From: Thermococcus sp. EP1
GTDB lineage: Archaea > Methanobacteriota_B > Thermococci > Thermococcales > Thermococcaceae
DNA: 64,000 nucleotides
Reading direction: 5' to 3'
Assembly (NCBI RefSeq): GCF_001317345.1
Contig: NZ_JXCG01000001.1
Span: forward strand, 186,001-250,000
Shown here: in pieces, positions 27,087-39,700 of the stretch
Numbering within the stretch: the first letter of the stretch is position 1
Layout: every line of letters begins with the position of its first letter
Made by a program: the position numbers and the translations under genes
The notes under the pieces: generated by a model
What the model was told of the DNA's origin: nothing
What the model saw: the letters and a program-made list of their open reading frames with translations, nothing else
Database searches by the model: none

Positions 27087-27989
27087 ATGGACTTAATTAA
27101 GGAAATTATGCGGCTTAAAGAAGAAAAGAATGCGGTAATATTAGCCCACAACTATCAGCTACCTGAGATACAAGATATAGCTGATTTTTTAGGGGATAGC
27201 CTCGAATTAGCAAGAAAAGCTGTAAATGTTGATGCCGACATTATAGTTTTTGCTGGCGTTGATTTTATGGCCGAAACTGCTAAAATTTTGAATCCCCACA
27301 AAAAAGTCCTCCTCCCAACAAGACGGGCAACATGTGCCATGGCCAACATGCTAAAGGTGGAACATATTCTTGAGGCTAAGGAAAAATATCATGGTGCCCC
27401 GGTCGTTCTTTATGTTAATACCACCGCCGAAACTAAAGCCTACGCTGATGTAACAGTAACCTCGGCCAACGCTGCTAGGATAGTAGAGAAACTTAACGCA
27501 GATACAATAATTTTTGGGCCTGATAACAATTTAGCGTACTACGTCGCTAAAAAGACTGGCAAAAGGATTATCCCAATCCCAGAAGGTGGCCATTGTTATG
27601 TTCACAAAAAGTTCACCCTCGAAGATGTCAAAAGGGCAAGAAAAGAATATCCAAATGCAAAGCTAATGGTTCACCCCGAGTGCAATCCCGAAGTGCAGAA
27701 AGGAGCAGATTTAATAGTCTCAACTGGTGGGATGGTTAGAAACGCCTGCCAGCACGATGAGTGGGTTGTCTTTACTGAAAAGGAAATGATCTATAGGCTG
27801 CAAAAGCTCTATCCAGACAAAAAGTTCTATCCCGCAAATGAGGATGCCTTCTGCATTGGAATGAAATCAATTACGCTCAAGCACATCTACGAGGCCCTTA
27901 GAGACGAGAAATACGAAATTGAAGTGCCCGAAGAAATTGCTGTAAAAGCCAAAAAGGCCATTGAAAGAATGCTGGAGATGAGCAAGTAG
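27087..27989 (+). CDS. nadA: quinolinate synthase
   Basis: Condenses iminoaspartate with dihydroxyacetone phosphate using a [4Fe-4S] cluster. 300 residues. Three cluster cysteines are visible: [17 protein letters not shown] and [10 protein letters not shown]-terminal [21 protein letters not shown] is typical. ATG 27087 lies one base after the nadB stop with GGAGGTG upstream; earlier in-frame starts are within nadB. Confidence 0.97.
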   Translation: MDLIKEIMRLKEEKNAVILAHNYQLPEIQDIADFLGDSLELARKAVNVDADIIVFAGVDFMAETAKILNPHKKVLLPTRRATCAMANMLKVEHILEAKEKYHGAPVVLYVNTTAETKAYADVTVTSANAARIVEKLNADTIIFGPDNNLAYYVAKKTGKRIIPIPEGGHCYVHKKFTLEDVKRARKEYPNAKLMVHPECNPEVQKGADLIVSTGGMVRNACQHDEWVVFTEKEMIYRLQKLYPDKKFYPANEDAFCIGMKSITLKHIYEALRDEKYEIEVPEEIAVKAKKAIERMLEMSK

Positions 27990-28050
27990 CTAAGTAGGGA
28001 GGTAAACTTTTCTACTTTCTTTACCTCTTAACTGAAAAAGGTGATGAAAA

Positions 28051-28884
28051 ATGATTCCCCTTACATACCTTCTCCGCTTTTTGGAGGAAGATGTCCCATT
28101 CGGCGATGTCACAAGTGAAGCTGTTATTCCCGAGGATTTGGAGGCAGAGGCTGTAATTATAGCAAAGCAAGATGGAGTTATAGCGGGCCTAGAAGAGGCA
28201 AAGGCTCTTTTTGAACACTTCGGCGTTAAAGTTGAGCTTAAAGCTAAGGACGGCGATGACGTGAAAAAGGGAACTGTAGTTATAAAGCTCAAGGGCAATG
28301 CACGAAAGATTTTGCTGGTGGAGAGGACAGCATTAAACATCATAGGAAGAATGAGTGGTATAGCAACCCAAACTAGAAATCTTGTTGAAAAAGTTAGGGC
28401 TGTTAGCCCCAAAGTCAAAGTGGCAGGCACAAGAAAAACCCTCTTAAAACCCTTAGACAAGAAGGCAATACTAATAGGGGATGGTGAACCCCACAGGTTC
28501 AGCTTGAGCGATGCCATACTCATAAAAGATAACCATTTGGCGTTAGTACCCCTTGAAGAGGCCATTAAGCGGGCAAAAGCCTTTTCTGTTTATAAAATCG
28601 TTGAGGTCGAGGTGGAAAGCCTAGAAGATGCGCTAAAAGCTGCTAAAGCTGGGGCTGATGTAATAATGCTCGATAACATGACCCCAGAACAAATCGAGGA
28701 AGTCCTTGAAGCTTTAAAGCGCGAAGGGCTCAGGGATAAAGTCAAAATTGAAGTGAGTGGAGGCATAACTGAAGAAAATATCCAGGATTATGCAAAGCTC
28801 GATATCGACGTTATAAGCCTTGGAGCTCTAACACACAGCGTAAAGAACTTTGATGTCAGTTTAGAAATATTAAAAGAGGATTAA
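28051..28884 (+). CDS. nadC: quinolinate phosphoribosyltransferase (nicotinate-nucleotide pyrophosphorylase)
   Basis: Makes nicotinate mononucleotide from quinolinate and PRPP. 277 residues. EDVPFGDVTSEAV near the start, ALNIIGRMSGIATQT, KVAGTRKTLLKPLDKKA, IKDNHLAL and VEVESLEDALKAAKAGADVIMLDNM are standard NadC features. 61 bases after nadA with GGTGATG before the ATG, same strand, so probably the same operon. Its 3' end faces thiC across seven bases. Confidence 0.96.
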   Translation: MIPLTYLLRFLEEDVPFGDVTSEAVIPEDLEAEAVIIAKQDGVIAGLEEAKALFEHFGVKVELKAKDGDDVKKGTVVIKLKGNARKILLVERTALNIIGRMSGIATQTRNLVEKVRAVSPKVKVAGTRKTLLKPLDKKAILIGDGEPHRFSLSDAILIKDNHLALVPLEEAIKRAKAFSVYKIVEVEVESLEDALKAAKAGADVIMLDNMTPEQIEEVLEALKREGLRDKVKIEVSGGITEENIQDYAKLDIDVISLGALTHSVKNFDVSLEILKED

Positions 28885-28891
28885 CTTTGCT

Positions 28892-30172
28892 TTAATTTTT
28901 TCTAATCATGTCGGTTATGAGGCGTATCGCACACAGATCCCCACACATTGAGCATGCCTCTGTCGAGGTTGGCCTATTTTCTCTGATTTCCTCAAAACGG
29001 TCTTTGTCCATTGCAAGCTCAAATTGTTTCTCCCAATCTAAGGAGCCTCTTGCTAGGCTCATCAAGTAGTCTTTGTAATACTCCTCCCTAAAGCGCGTTA
29101 GGTTTATGGCATGGGCTGCCAGCTTTGTAGCTATCACTCCGAGACGAACGTGCTCCTTAGTTGGCAAACCCAAGTGTTCAGCTGGTGTAACATAACAAAG
29201 GAAGTCTGCTCCATTCAAAGCAGCTATTGCTCCTCCAATGGCCCCAGCTATGTGGTCGTAGCCTGGGAAAATGTCAGTCACTAAGGGGCCAAGGACATAG
29301 AAGGGAACGTTGTCCGTCGCAACCTTCGCTATTTTTATCTGCATTGGGATTTGGTCTATTGGGACATGCCCGGGCCCTTCAACCATCGTTTGAACTCCAA
29401 ATTCTCTCGCCCTTCTTACCAAGCGCCCCAATGTATAGAGCTCACTCATTTGAAGCTCATCTCCAGCGTCTGGCAGACCGCCGGGTCTAAGACCATCGCC
29501 TAAGCTCAAAACCACATCATATTCCTTGGCAAGCTCCAAAAGGTAGTCGTAGTCTTTGTAGAACGGGTTCTCTTTTTCCCAATGGAGTATCCAAGCCGCC
29601 AAGAATGTGCCTCCCCTCGAGACCATACCAACAACTCTCGTAGTGCGCTTCATCTTTTCAACAACCTCTTTAGTAACGCCGACGTGAATAGTTGCATAAT
29701 CAATACCATCCTTAAAGTGTTTCTCAACAGCGTTCCACATGTCATCCTCGCTCATCTCGATGATGGCCTTTCCTTTGACGAGCATCTCCTCAGCAGCTTG
29801 ATAAATTGGAACACTTCCAATAGGCACATCAACAGCCCTCATGATTTTCTTCCTTATCTTGTCCAAATCACCGCCCGTTGACAAGTCCATTATCGTGTCG
29901 GCCCCGTACTTCACGGCTATCTTGGCCTTCTCAATTTCTTCTTCAACGTTCACTATGTCCCTTGAGGTTCCGATGTTTGCATTAATTTTTACCCTCACTC
30001 CTCTACCTACGGCAACCGGTTTTACCCAATCATGAACGAGGTTTCTAAAGATGACAGTATAACCTTTAGCAACGTTTTTTCTAAGTTCTTCGGCTTTTAT
30101 ACCTTCCATTTCAGCGATGAACTTCATTTCTTCCGTTATTATTCCTTTTTTGGCGTCTTTCATTTGAGTCAT
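28892..30172 (-). CDS. thiC: phosphomethylpyrimidine synthase ThiC
   Basis: Radical SAM enzyme rearranging AIR, a purine intermediate, to the thiamine pyrimidine. 426 residues, the short archaeal form. [67 protein letters not shown] and CYVTPAEHLGLPT are visible. The C-terminal cluster motif is CSMCGDLC (CX2CX3C), one residue tighter than the CX2CX4C I know from bacterial ThiC. ATG 30172 follows GGTGAT. The upstream region is too short for a TPP riboswitch; a TATATTTATA box precedes the gene. Sharing AIR with the purine genes explains its neighbourhood. Confidence 0.93.
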   Translation of the reverse strand: MTQMKDAKKGIITEEMKFIAEMEGIKAEELRKNVAKGYTVIFRNLVHDWVKPVAVGRGVRVKINANIGTSRDIVNVEEEIEKAKIAVKYGADTIMDLSTGGDLDKIRKKIMRAVDVPIGSVPIYQAAEEMLVKGKAIIEMSEDDMWNAVEKHFKDGIDYATIHVGVTKEVVEKMKRTTRVVGMVSRGGTFLAAWILHWEKENPFYKDYDYLLELAKEYDVVLSLGDGLRPGGLPDAGDELQMSELYTLGRLVRRAREFGVQTMVEGPGHVPIDQIPMQIKIAKVATDNVPFYVLGPLVTDIFPGYDHIAGAIGGAIAALNGADFLCYVTPAEHLGLPTKEHVRLGVIATKLAAHAINLTRFREEYYKDYLMSLARGSLDWEKQFELAMDKDRFEEIRENRPTSTEACSMCGDLCAIRLITDMIRKN

Positions 30173-30259
30173 TTTTATCACCGAGTTATAAATATAAAAA
30201 ACCCTATTTTAACCTAATGGTTGAGCGAACAATACTGAGAAACGTTAAGGGGGAATTGT

Positions 30260-31327
<1,068 letters not shown>

Positions 31328-31341
31328 TCTACTTTTCTTTT

Positions 31342-31377
31342 CTCGACGTCCTCCTCATCCTGAAAGGCGAGGCTTTC
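31342..31377 (-). mobile_element. decayed IS200/IS605-like right-end remnant upstream of guaB
   Basis: Read on the minus strand this begins GAAAGCCTCGCC and contains GAGGAGGACGTC. It matches the segment at 56267-56302 at 25 of 36 positions without gaps and keeps part of its hairpin (CCTC with GAGG, CCT with AGG). Such ends resemble the 3' ends of TnpB/omega-RNA elements. No transposase gene is present, so it is at most a relic. Confidence 0.35.
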
Positions 31378-31397
31378 ATGTAGTAAACTTTAAAAGC

Positions 31398-31419
31398 CCT
31401 GTACATTCTTATGTTAAAA
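31398..31419 (+). promoter_or_regulatory. single purine operator of guaB
   Basis: CCTGTACAT-tctt-ATGTTAAAA has the same 9-4-9 layout with a perfect right arm. It lies just after the TATA box (CTTTAAAAG), where site 2 lies in the other promoters. No site 1 exists 42 bp upstream; that stretch is the insertion-like remnant. Confidence 0.5.
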
Positions 31420-31426
31420 ACGGTGA

Positions 31427-32893
<1,467 letters not shown>

Positions 32894-32957
32894 TTTTTAC
32901 ATTTTTTTGTTTAAATAACAAATTTTTTAAAGTAAATTTTACAATTTTATGTTGAAG
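32894..32957 (+). promoter_or_regulatory. paired purine operator of the guaA subunit genes
   Basis: Site 1 TTTTTACAT-tttt-TTGTTTAAA (32894-32915) begins right at the guaB stop; site 2 ATTTTACAA-tttt-ATGTTGAAG (32936-32957). Starts are 42 bp apart, with the TATA-like TTTTTTAAAG between them. Confidence 0.6.
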
Positions 32958-32966
32958 GTGACGCTC

Positions 32967-33890
32967 ATGTGGGAAAAATTCATTGAAGAGAAGGTTAAAG
33001 AGATTAAAGAGAATGTAGGAGAGAAAAAAGCTATAATAGCCCTAAGTGGGGGTGTGGATAGCTCCACAGCAGCCATCCTAGCATACAACGCCATTGGCGA
33101 TAAACTTTACGCAGTCTTCGTAAACACTGGCTTTCTCAGAAAAGGAGAACCAGAATTTGTTATAAAAACATTTAAAGAGGAATTTGGCCTAAATTTAATT
33201 TACGTAGATGCACAAGAGAGATTTTTCACCGCACTTAAAGGCGTAACAGACCCAGAAGAGAAGAGAAAAATAATAGGCAAGACCTTCATAGATGTGTTTG
33301 AAGAGGTTGCCAATGAAATAGACGCAGATTTTCTTATTCAAGGCACAATAGCTCCAGATTGGATTGAGAGCCAAGGAAAAATAAAAAGCCACCACAATGT
33401 GGGCGGACTTCCTGAGAGGTTAAACCTCAAGCTCATTGAACCTTTAAGAGACCTTTACAAAGATGAAGTGAGAGAAGTTGCAAAGCAACTTGGCCTTCCT
33501 GAGAAAATATACCACAGAATGCCATTCCCAGGTCCAGGATTAGCCGTTAGAGTCTTAGGTGAAGTTACTCCAGAAAAAGTTGCGATAGTAAGAGAGGCCA
33601 ATGCAATAGTGGAAGAAGAAATTGAAAAAGCAGGCCTTAAGCCATGGCAGGCCTTTGCCGTGCTTTTGGGGGTTAAAACCGTTGGTGTGCAAGGGGACAT
33701 AAGGGCCTACAAAGAGACAATAGCGGTTAGAGTGGTTGAGAGTTTGGACGGAATGACTGCAAATGCCATGAACGTTCCATTTGAAGTGCTACAAAGAATA
33801 GCATTTAGGATAACGAGCGAGATTCCACAAGTGGGAAGGGTCCTTTACGATATAACGAACAAACCTCCAGCAACGATAGAATTTGAGTGA
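32967..33890 (+). CDS. guaAB: GMP synthetase, ATP pyrophosphatase subunit
   Basis: Activates XMP with ATP and aminates it to GMP. 307 residues. The N-type PP-loop [16 protein letters not shown] is near residue 30; [12 protein letters not shown]-like [15 protein letters not shown], the C-terminal dimerisation domain with [16 protein letters not shown] and the end [16 protein letters not shown] are typical. In archaea the glutaminase is a separate chain, as here. ATG 32967 has GGTGACGCTC upstream. Six bases separate it from the glutaminase gene. Confidence 0.95.
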   Translation: MWEKFIEEKVKEIKENVGEKKAIIALSGGVDSSTAAILAYNAIGDKLYAVFVNTGFLRKGEPEFVIKTFKEEFGLNLIYVDAQERFFTALKGVTDPEEKRKIIGKTFIDVFEEVANEIDADFLIQGTIAPDWIESQGKIKSHHNVGGLPERLNLKLIEPLRDLYKDEVREVAKQLGLPEKIYHRMPFPGPGLAVRVLGEVTPEKVAIVREANAIVEEEIEKAGLKPWQAFAVLLGVKTVGVQGDIRAYKETIAVRVVESLDGMTANAMNVPFEVLQRIAFRITSEIPQVGRVLYDITNKPPATIEFE

Positions 33891-33896
33891 TGAGAA

Positions 33897-34463
33897 ATGA
33901 TAATCATAATGGATAACCACGGACAATACGTACACAGGATCTGGAGAACTTTGAGGTATCTTGGCGTTGAGGCTAAGATAATCCCAAACACCACACCCCT
34001 AGAAGAAATAAAGTCAATGAACCCAAAGGGTATAATATTTTCAGGCGGCCCAACTTTGGAAAGAACGGGCAACTGTGAAGCAATCCTAGAACACTACGAG
34101 GAATTTGATGTGCCAATCCTAGGGATTTGTCTGGGACACCAGCTTATAGCGAAGTACTTCGGTGGTAAAGTAGGAAGAGGGGAAAAGGGAGAATACAGTC
34201 TGGTTGAAGTTGAGATTCTAGAAGAGAACGACATTTTCAAAGGACTTCCAGAAAAGCTTAAGGTTTGGGAAAGTCACATGGACGAGGTTAAAGAACTTCC
34301 AGAGGAGTTTGAACTTTTAGCTAAGAGTGAGTTCTGCCCTGTTGAAGCTATGAAACACAAGAGTCTGCCAATTTATGGAGTGCAGTTCCACCCAGAAGTG
34401 GCACACACGGAAAAGGGAAGCGAAATCTATAGGAACTTTGCCAAGCTTTGTGGAGAACTTTAA
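33897..34463 (+). CDS. guaAA: GMP synthetase, glutaminase subunit
   Basis: 188-residue class I amidotransferase. [21 protein letters not shown] at the start, SGGPTLE, nucleophile elbow [17 protein letters not shown] near residue 80 and the His-Glu pair in [15 protein letters not shown]. Works with the ATP pyrophosphatase subunit encoded just upstream. Its 3' end is ten bases from the convergent radical SAM gene. Confidence 0.95.
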   Translation: MIIIMDNHGQYVHRIWRTLRYLGVEAKIIPNTTPLEEIKSMNPKGIIFSGGPTLERTGNCEAILEHYEEFDVPILGICLGHQLIAKYFGGKVGRGEKGEYSLVEVEILEENDIFKGLPEKLKVWESHMDEVKELPEEFELLAKSEFCPVEAMKHKSLPIYGVQFHPEVAHTEKGSEIYRNFAKLCGEL

Positions 34464-34473
34464 ATCTTTTTGT

Positions 34474-35361
34474 TTATATAATCCTGTTTTTAACGCCATA
34501 TTTTTCACATAATCTCCTTGATATTTCCTCAAGTCTCTTTTGATATTGATTAGAGGGAGCCCAGAAATTCCCATAAAGTTTCTTATATTTAGGAACAAGC
34601 TCAGGGTAGTATTCCTCCAAAAACCGGTAATAAAGAGTTTTACAGTCCCTTGGGCCGCTGCCAAATAATGTTAGAGCCCCAATTAAGCAAAAATCTGCCC
34701 CATACTCTGCTGCAGTTTTTATCATCTCATCAAGTTGTTCCTCTGAATCCGACAAAAATGGAAGAACCGGAATAAAACAAACTCCTGTGAGAAATCCCGC
34801 TTCTTTGAACTTCTTCATAGTTTCCAGTCGTTCTGTAGGTTTTGGGGCCCCAGGTTCAAGAATTTTCGCTAATTTTTCATCCAAGGTGAAGATGGAAAAC
34901 GAGATAATCGCCCCATGATCCAATTTTTGCTCCAAATCCTTGGGCAGTCTTGCATTTTCATCAATTTTCTTTAATATGTCCATATCCCTCAAGACAAGTT
35001 TTGACTTTGTCAAAATATGAACGGGAAATCTATATCGTAAAATGATTTTTAGGATACTTCTAGTGAGGTTTAATTTCTCTTCAATTTGCATATACGCTTC
35101 TGTAGAGGTGGATAAAGCAATGATCCCATATTCTCCCTTCCTTGCTCTTCTTTTCAACTGTTTTTCTAAAATCGTTGGAGCATTTATTTTGGCAGATAGG
35201 CCTTTCATAATGTGTTCCCCATATTTGCTTCCCTTCGTATAGCAGTAAATGCAGTTAAATGAGCACCCATAATAGGGATTTATCGAATAATCATCCAAAA
35301 ACCAAGCATCTCTATTTTTGTGTTTATTCAGAATGGACTTCACTTGAACTTGGTTAACCAC
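34474..35361 (-). CDS. radical SAM protein of the SPL/COG1533 family
   Basis: 295 residues with the radical SAM motif CX3CX2C in YYGCSFNCIYCYTKG near residue 33, followed by GIIALSTSTEAYMQIEEKL and the barrel strands HILTKSKLVLRDMDIL, ISFSIFTLDEKLAKILEPG, GVCFIPVLPFLSDS and GALTLFGSGPRDCKTLYY. This is the spore-photoproduct-lyase-like group, most members of which have no assigned reaction. GTG start with GGAGGT upstream. Transcribed alone. Confidence 0.85.
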   Translation of the reverse strand: MVNQVQVKSILNKHKNRDAWFLDDYSINPYYGCSFNCIYCYTKGSKYGEHIMKGLSAKINAPTILEKQLKRRARKGEYGIIALSTSTEAYMQIEEKLNLTRSILKIILRYRFPVHILTKSKLVLRDMDILKKIDENARLPKDLEQKLDHGAIISFSIFTLDEKLAKILEPGAPKPTERLETMKKFKEAGFLTGVCFIPVLPFLSDSEEQLDEMIKTAAEYGADFCLIGALTLFGSGPRDCKTLYYRFLEEYYPELVPKYKKLYGNFWAPSNQYQKRLEEISRRLCEKYGVKNRII

Positions 35362-35706
35362 ACTAATACCTCCACCAGAAATACTAATTCTCCTAGAAGT
35401 ATCTTCATGCCTTCTTCACTCCGTTCTATTTTTCTTCTCTACACATAATTACTCTCTAATTCTATTTAAGGCTTCCCAAAAACACAAAAAATCCATTTCT
35501 CCTATTAAATGAGGAGCATTAGAGGAATCTATCCTCTTTTTGTCATGAAGCATGAAATTTGCAGAGCACAGATGTTATTAGATCCGCTTAATTTTTACTC
35601 CCATATATTAGAAAATCTTATAAGCTTAGTGATTGTAATCATGCTCCGGAAATTTCCTCAAAATAACCCTCTGAGAGGCAGATGCCTTTATAGTGGGTGG
35701 TTTTCC
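35362..35706. other. gene-free stretch between the radical SAM gene and a small gene
   Basis: 345 AT-rich bases. The right half is open in the frame of the next gene, but the codons look unlike protein. I see a TATA-like CTTATAAGC near 35620 and TTTATAG just before the next gene, no tRNA, no C/D box pattern and no repeat. It probably holds only promoter sequences. Confidence 0.4.
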
Positions 35707-35994
35707 ATGGGCTACACCATATATTATCATGTGAAGATCAAAGAGTACAAAAAAGCATGTACGTTTATTGAAAGAATCTGTAATGGCCTTAATTTAGATT
35801 GCAGATTTAACGAGAGGGAGATTATTATCAAACCATCCTCCAAAGAAGTAGAACCTCTCGTAATTAAGAATGGAAGGGGGTTTGTGAAAACTTACAAGAG
35901 AGAGCCATATACCTCTATTTACTTGCTAGTGCTCTTTTCACTTTCAGCTTTTGGTTCTGTTGAGGTTTCTGATGATGAAGGTTTCGCTTTATGA
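35707..35994 (+). CDS. conserved-looking small protein, unknown function
   Basis: 95 residues beginning MGYTIYYHVKIKEYKKACTF, with an alternating beta-alpha pattern (ERICNGLNLDCRFNEREI, IIKPSSKEVEPLVIK) and ending YTSIYLLVLFSLSAFGSVEV. It looks like a small ferredoxin-fold protein; I recall similar Thermococcales proteins of unknown role but cannot verify this. ATG 35707 has GTGGGTGG upstream and a TTTATAG box about 25 bases before. Its last 76 bases overlap the end of the convergent membrane-protein gene. Confidence 0.6.
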   Translation: MGYTIYYHVKIKEYKKACTFIERICNGLNLDCRFNEREIIIKPSSKEVEPLVIKNGRGFVKTYKREPYTSIYLLVLFSLSAFGSVEVSDDEGFAL

Positions 35995-36695
35995 ACTTCT
36001 AGCACCCTTTTTGGAATGGAGCTCCTGAATATTCTTTCTTCTATGAGAATCTTTACGACATCTCCCACTTCAACATCCTCAGTGTTATCCACCCAATATT
36101 TACCAGGCTTCACATTGGCTCGTATGTCATCGTGAACACTTACCAGCACAAGCTCTCCTTTGATGTCTTCTACTACTCCATACGTCCAATCTCTAGTGAA
36201 CTTCGATTTGTAGATGTATCTAAAGAGTAATACAATGACAAAAATAGCTATAAGGTAGGCGTAGAAGTAATAGACATTCTTTGCGAACCTTCTTATTAGG
36301 AGGTAGCCCAAGAAGGAAAGAAAACCTATTGCAGTAAGCCCATAATAGAAGAATCTGTAAGGCTCAACTTCAATGAAAAAGTCACGGTTTTTAATGAGTA
36401 TGTAGCGAAGATAGATAAAGTAGACAACCGAAATAATAGTCAGATATAGCTCATTCCCAAAAAGAACCACCAATAAGAGAGCAAATACGAGATAAAAGAT
36501 AAAGGAGAGCTGAAGGTTCAAACTTAAGAATTCATGAACTGTGAGCTCTCTTTTTATCAGCTTCTTAAGGAATTTGAACCTTGGAGGTTTTTGAGAGGGG
36601 GTAGGATTTACAATGTCTTTAATCCATTGGATTGATTTTCCAGTGAATGCTTCCGCTATTTCACCAATTTTATATAGGATTCCATCAAGATCCAT
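35919..36695 (-). CDS. DUF2101-like membrane protein, last gene of the CetZ-pilin operon
   Basis: 258 residues: a soluble N-terminal part (MDLDGILYKIGEIAEAFTG), about five membrane helices (for example LSFIFYLVFALLLVVLFG and YYFYAYLIAIFVIVLLFRYIY), then a C-terminal beta-barrel-like domain (YGVVEDIKGELVLVSVHDDI, VEVGDVVKILIEERIF) that resembles an OB or NfeD-type fold, and a Ser/Glu/Lys tail. I think it belongs to DUF2101, which has no known role. The ATG follows the stop of the large surface-protein gene by five bases with GGGGTGAT between them. Its tail overlaps a convergent gene by 76 bases. Confidence 0.65.
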   Translation of the reverse strand: MDLDGILYKIGEIAEAFTGKSIQWIKDIVNPTPSQKPPRFKFLKKLIKRELTVHEFLSLNLQLSFIFYLVFALLLVVLFGNELYLTIISVVYFIYLRYILIKNRDFFIEVEPYRFFYYGLTAIGFLSFLGYLLIRRFAKNVYYFYAYLIAIFVIVLLFRYIYKSKFTRDWTYGVVEDIKGELVLVSVHDDIRANVKPGKYWVDNTEDVEVGDVVKILIEERIFRSSIPKRVLEVHKAKPSSSETSTEPKAESEKSTSK

Positions 36696-36700
36696 GATTA

Positions 36701-39700
36701 TCACCCCGAAACTAGTAAATCTTGGGCTCCTCGTCCCCCAAATACTGCCGTTGCTATCTGATAGTCCAAATAGAAATTCTCATCTATGATCGGAGTAGCA
36801 ACGCCTCCATTAGAAGATATTCCAAGTACTTTATATACATCGGTTCTATCACTTCTGTAATTCTCATAATCCAAATATATGTAGTCTACAGCAGGTTGTT
36901 TTCTGACAAGGAAATCCAAATTTGGAGGTAGATCTTTTGGAAGGATAAAGCTAACAAGCCCAATTGGATACTTAGCCTCGCCATATACTGCTTCCTGCAT
37001 TTTCTCGGCAAGCGTCTCATAGTACACTCTATTCGTAGTAGATCCTCCTTCCAAGCGCTCAAGGAAGGATGGATAACCACTAACGCCGAAATACTTATAC
37101 TCTTGGATACAGTCGACATAAGGCTGGATATTATAAGCTCTTGCGTTTTTCCCACTTTGTACTGAGGCCTTGGACTCCGGAGATGAATACTGTGGTTGAG
37201 TGCTTACATAGGGATATCTTCCAGCTATAACCCAGTCGAAATAAGCATCGTTACCTACGATATTGTCAATAATTATTTGGACTTTCAATGGAAGTTGGGG
37301 CGAAGTTGCCACAGAAGCTGAAGTAATCCTAGAGATAGCATCCAAATCGGAAAATGTGGTAGAAATGCCTCCAGAATCATAATTGAAAATCACCTCGTAC
37401 CTGCGATATACTGTCAAATCACTGCTTGTGGATGAACTTGCCAATGAACTGGTCCAATTTTGGAGTATTGCTAGTAAATCACCATTATGATCAACATTTC
37501 CAGGATTATCATCGATATATTGCATTGGCGTACTTTGAGCTGAGGATATCTTTTGAACATTATAGTTGAGATTGTCTTCATCTAAATATTTCCTAAGGAA
37601 TATCCAGTCGTAATATACCCAATTATCATTTTTTTCATTGTCCAGTACAAGATATATTCTATACAAGGGATCCGTTACAGTACGATTGTCACCATTACTT
37701 CTACCGTTAGTGAAATCATAAAAGTAAACATTATTGTCAGCTGGAAATACTTGAACCTCATAAGTATGGAATTTATTATCCCCCCGTTCTTGAGAAATTT
37801 CATCTGGCCATCCATTATCCCACCACTCTTTGTGAATTGCCAAGTAGTTACCATATGAAGGAAACTCTCCCCATGCATCATCGGTAAATAGCAAAATATC
37901 ATTGTAATTTTGGGGGTCTCTAATACCAATTCCAGCATCCCAGTCTCCATAGTAACTGTAGGGTCTCATTCTAAATCTAATTGCATAGTCACCATAGAGG
38001 TTAATATTCGCATTATTCCTCAATGCGAGGAGGTTATTGCCATTTTTTATTATCAAGTTTCCATTAGTTTGATCGATATTATTCCTTCCACCTCTTACCA
38101 GATCCCATGTGTCCTGCCAATCACTATCCTCAAAATCGTCAAAAAACTCAAATACAGCCGTTCCATTTCCTCTTGTCAGAGTTCCAGTGTTGTACTCAAT
38201 GTAAAAAGTAGCGTGATAATAGTAGGTATTTCCTTGTTGGCGGTCATAGATAAAACTACTCTTTACCCATACTAGTGCCTTTCTCTCAGTGGTATTCCAA
38301 TATTCAATCCAAAATGGTACCTCATTCTCCTGATTATCATAGACCTTAATTTCTGCTGTATTATCTTGCGCATTAATATAATCGGGGAAGTCCGTTCCCT
38401 CAAGTTTAAGTGGAATCTGAATATTAGTATAATCAGGGATTTGTGCACCCGCATATGTCACATTAACCAGCAGTCTTTCTCCCCCTGAGACCCCAAACAC
38501 CACAGCTATTCCAGCGTCAAAGTCAGAAGTTCCTGAGGTACTTTTCATTTTATATCTTACAAATATCGGATAGTTAAATGACACCTTTGACTCCAAGACA
38601 CTTGCTTTTTCACCAGCGGATACAATTAGAGTCCCGTTCCCATCTACAGTAGCACTCCCCAATATGTCCCACTTGGTAGTATCTATTGACGTGCCCTCAA
38701 AATCATCGTAGAGGTCAAACAGCGTCTCTTTGTTATACCCATCGATGGCATAAGCAGGATCTGTGGTATAATATATGAAATACTGGTTTGTAGTCCCCGT
38801 TTTTATCCAGATCAATATCTCGTCGTTCCCCCACTTTTCTATCCAGAACGGAATTGGATTACACCCCACATCATACACCCTAATTGAAGCCAGAGTTCCA
38901 TTATGATACGCACCACTCAATACAGAAGCGGGAATCTCAAGTAAGGTTAAAGCATTAGGCTGAAAGTCTAAACTGGAGATATTCATTTCAACTCTATACT
39001 CATATGCAGAGGCATCTGGGCACCAAGCCCCACTTATATTTCCAAAGACCATTACAGCTATATCCTCATCCTCGAATATATCTAACGGAGAAACCTCAAT
39101 GTTATTAATGGTGGTGTTGAATATTATAGGCTTATTCACCGATACACCAGGCTCGTTCTTTACAATATACCCTAGAGCATCTTTTTCAGTATAGTAGTCC
39201 CCCACATAGATTTTATTTGAGGTAAGATTTTCAAGAGAGACTGAAACTTGTCCTGAGAACTTCTCTATATCCGAGGAACCGAATCCTTCTATTACCTTAA
39301 TAGGTTTCGCTAAATTTGGATACATAAATTTACACGAACTAACTATCCTAGAATACCTACCATAAGTCAAATATGAGAATAGGGGATCTTCCATTCCTTC
39401 TATAGAGATCACAGCGTATATGCTGCCATCTTGAGGAAGGGATGAATTGTAAACTACTTTACCTGAGATATCCTGAATCAATATGTTTGATATAGATGCA
39501 TTTACAACAACATGAAATGAATCCAAAGGTGCCACTGTTATTTGGATATTATTTAAAATCTCATCAACGGAGGGACTTAAAACATAGCCCTGCCTACTCA
39601 GCTCATCTCTCAAATTAATAATCCAATCTCGCAGAGTATTATTTCTCATGAAAAGGTTTACCCTACTATATCCACTAAGTTGCGGATACGTTCCTCTTAA

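Noticed and set aside
30173-30259. TPP riboswitch before thiC
   Set aside because: Only a short upstream region with a TATA box lies between thiC and the purP operator; there is no room or conserved thi-box sequence. An AACC-TAAT-GGTT repeat there is too short to call.
35509-35706. N-terminal extension of the small gene ending at 35994
   Set aside because: The extension looks like translated non-coding DNA, while the ATG at 35707 has a good binding site and a TATA box.
37675-38275. Open frames of 90-120 residues inside the large surface-protein gene, in other frames
   Set aside because: They are shadows of the 1,093-residue gene with no binding sites or recognisable sequence.
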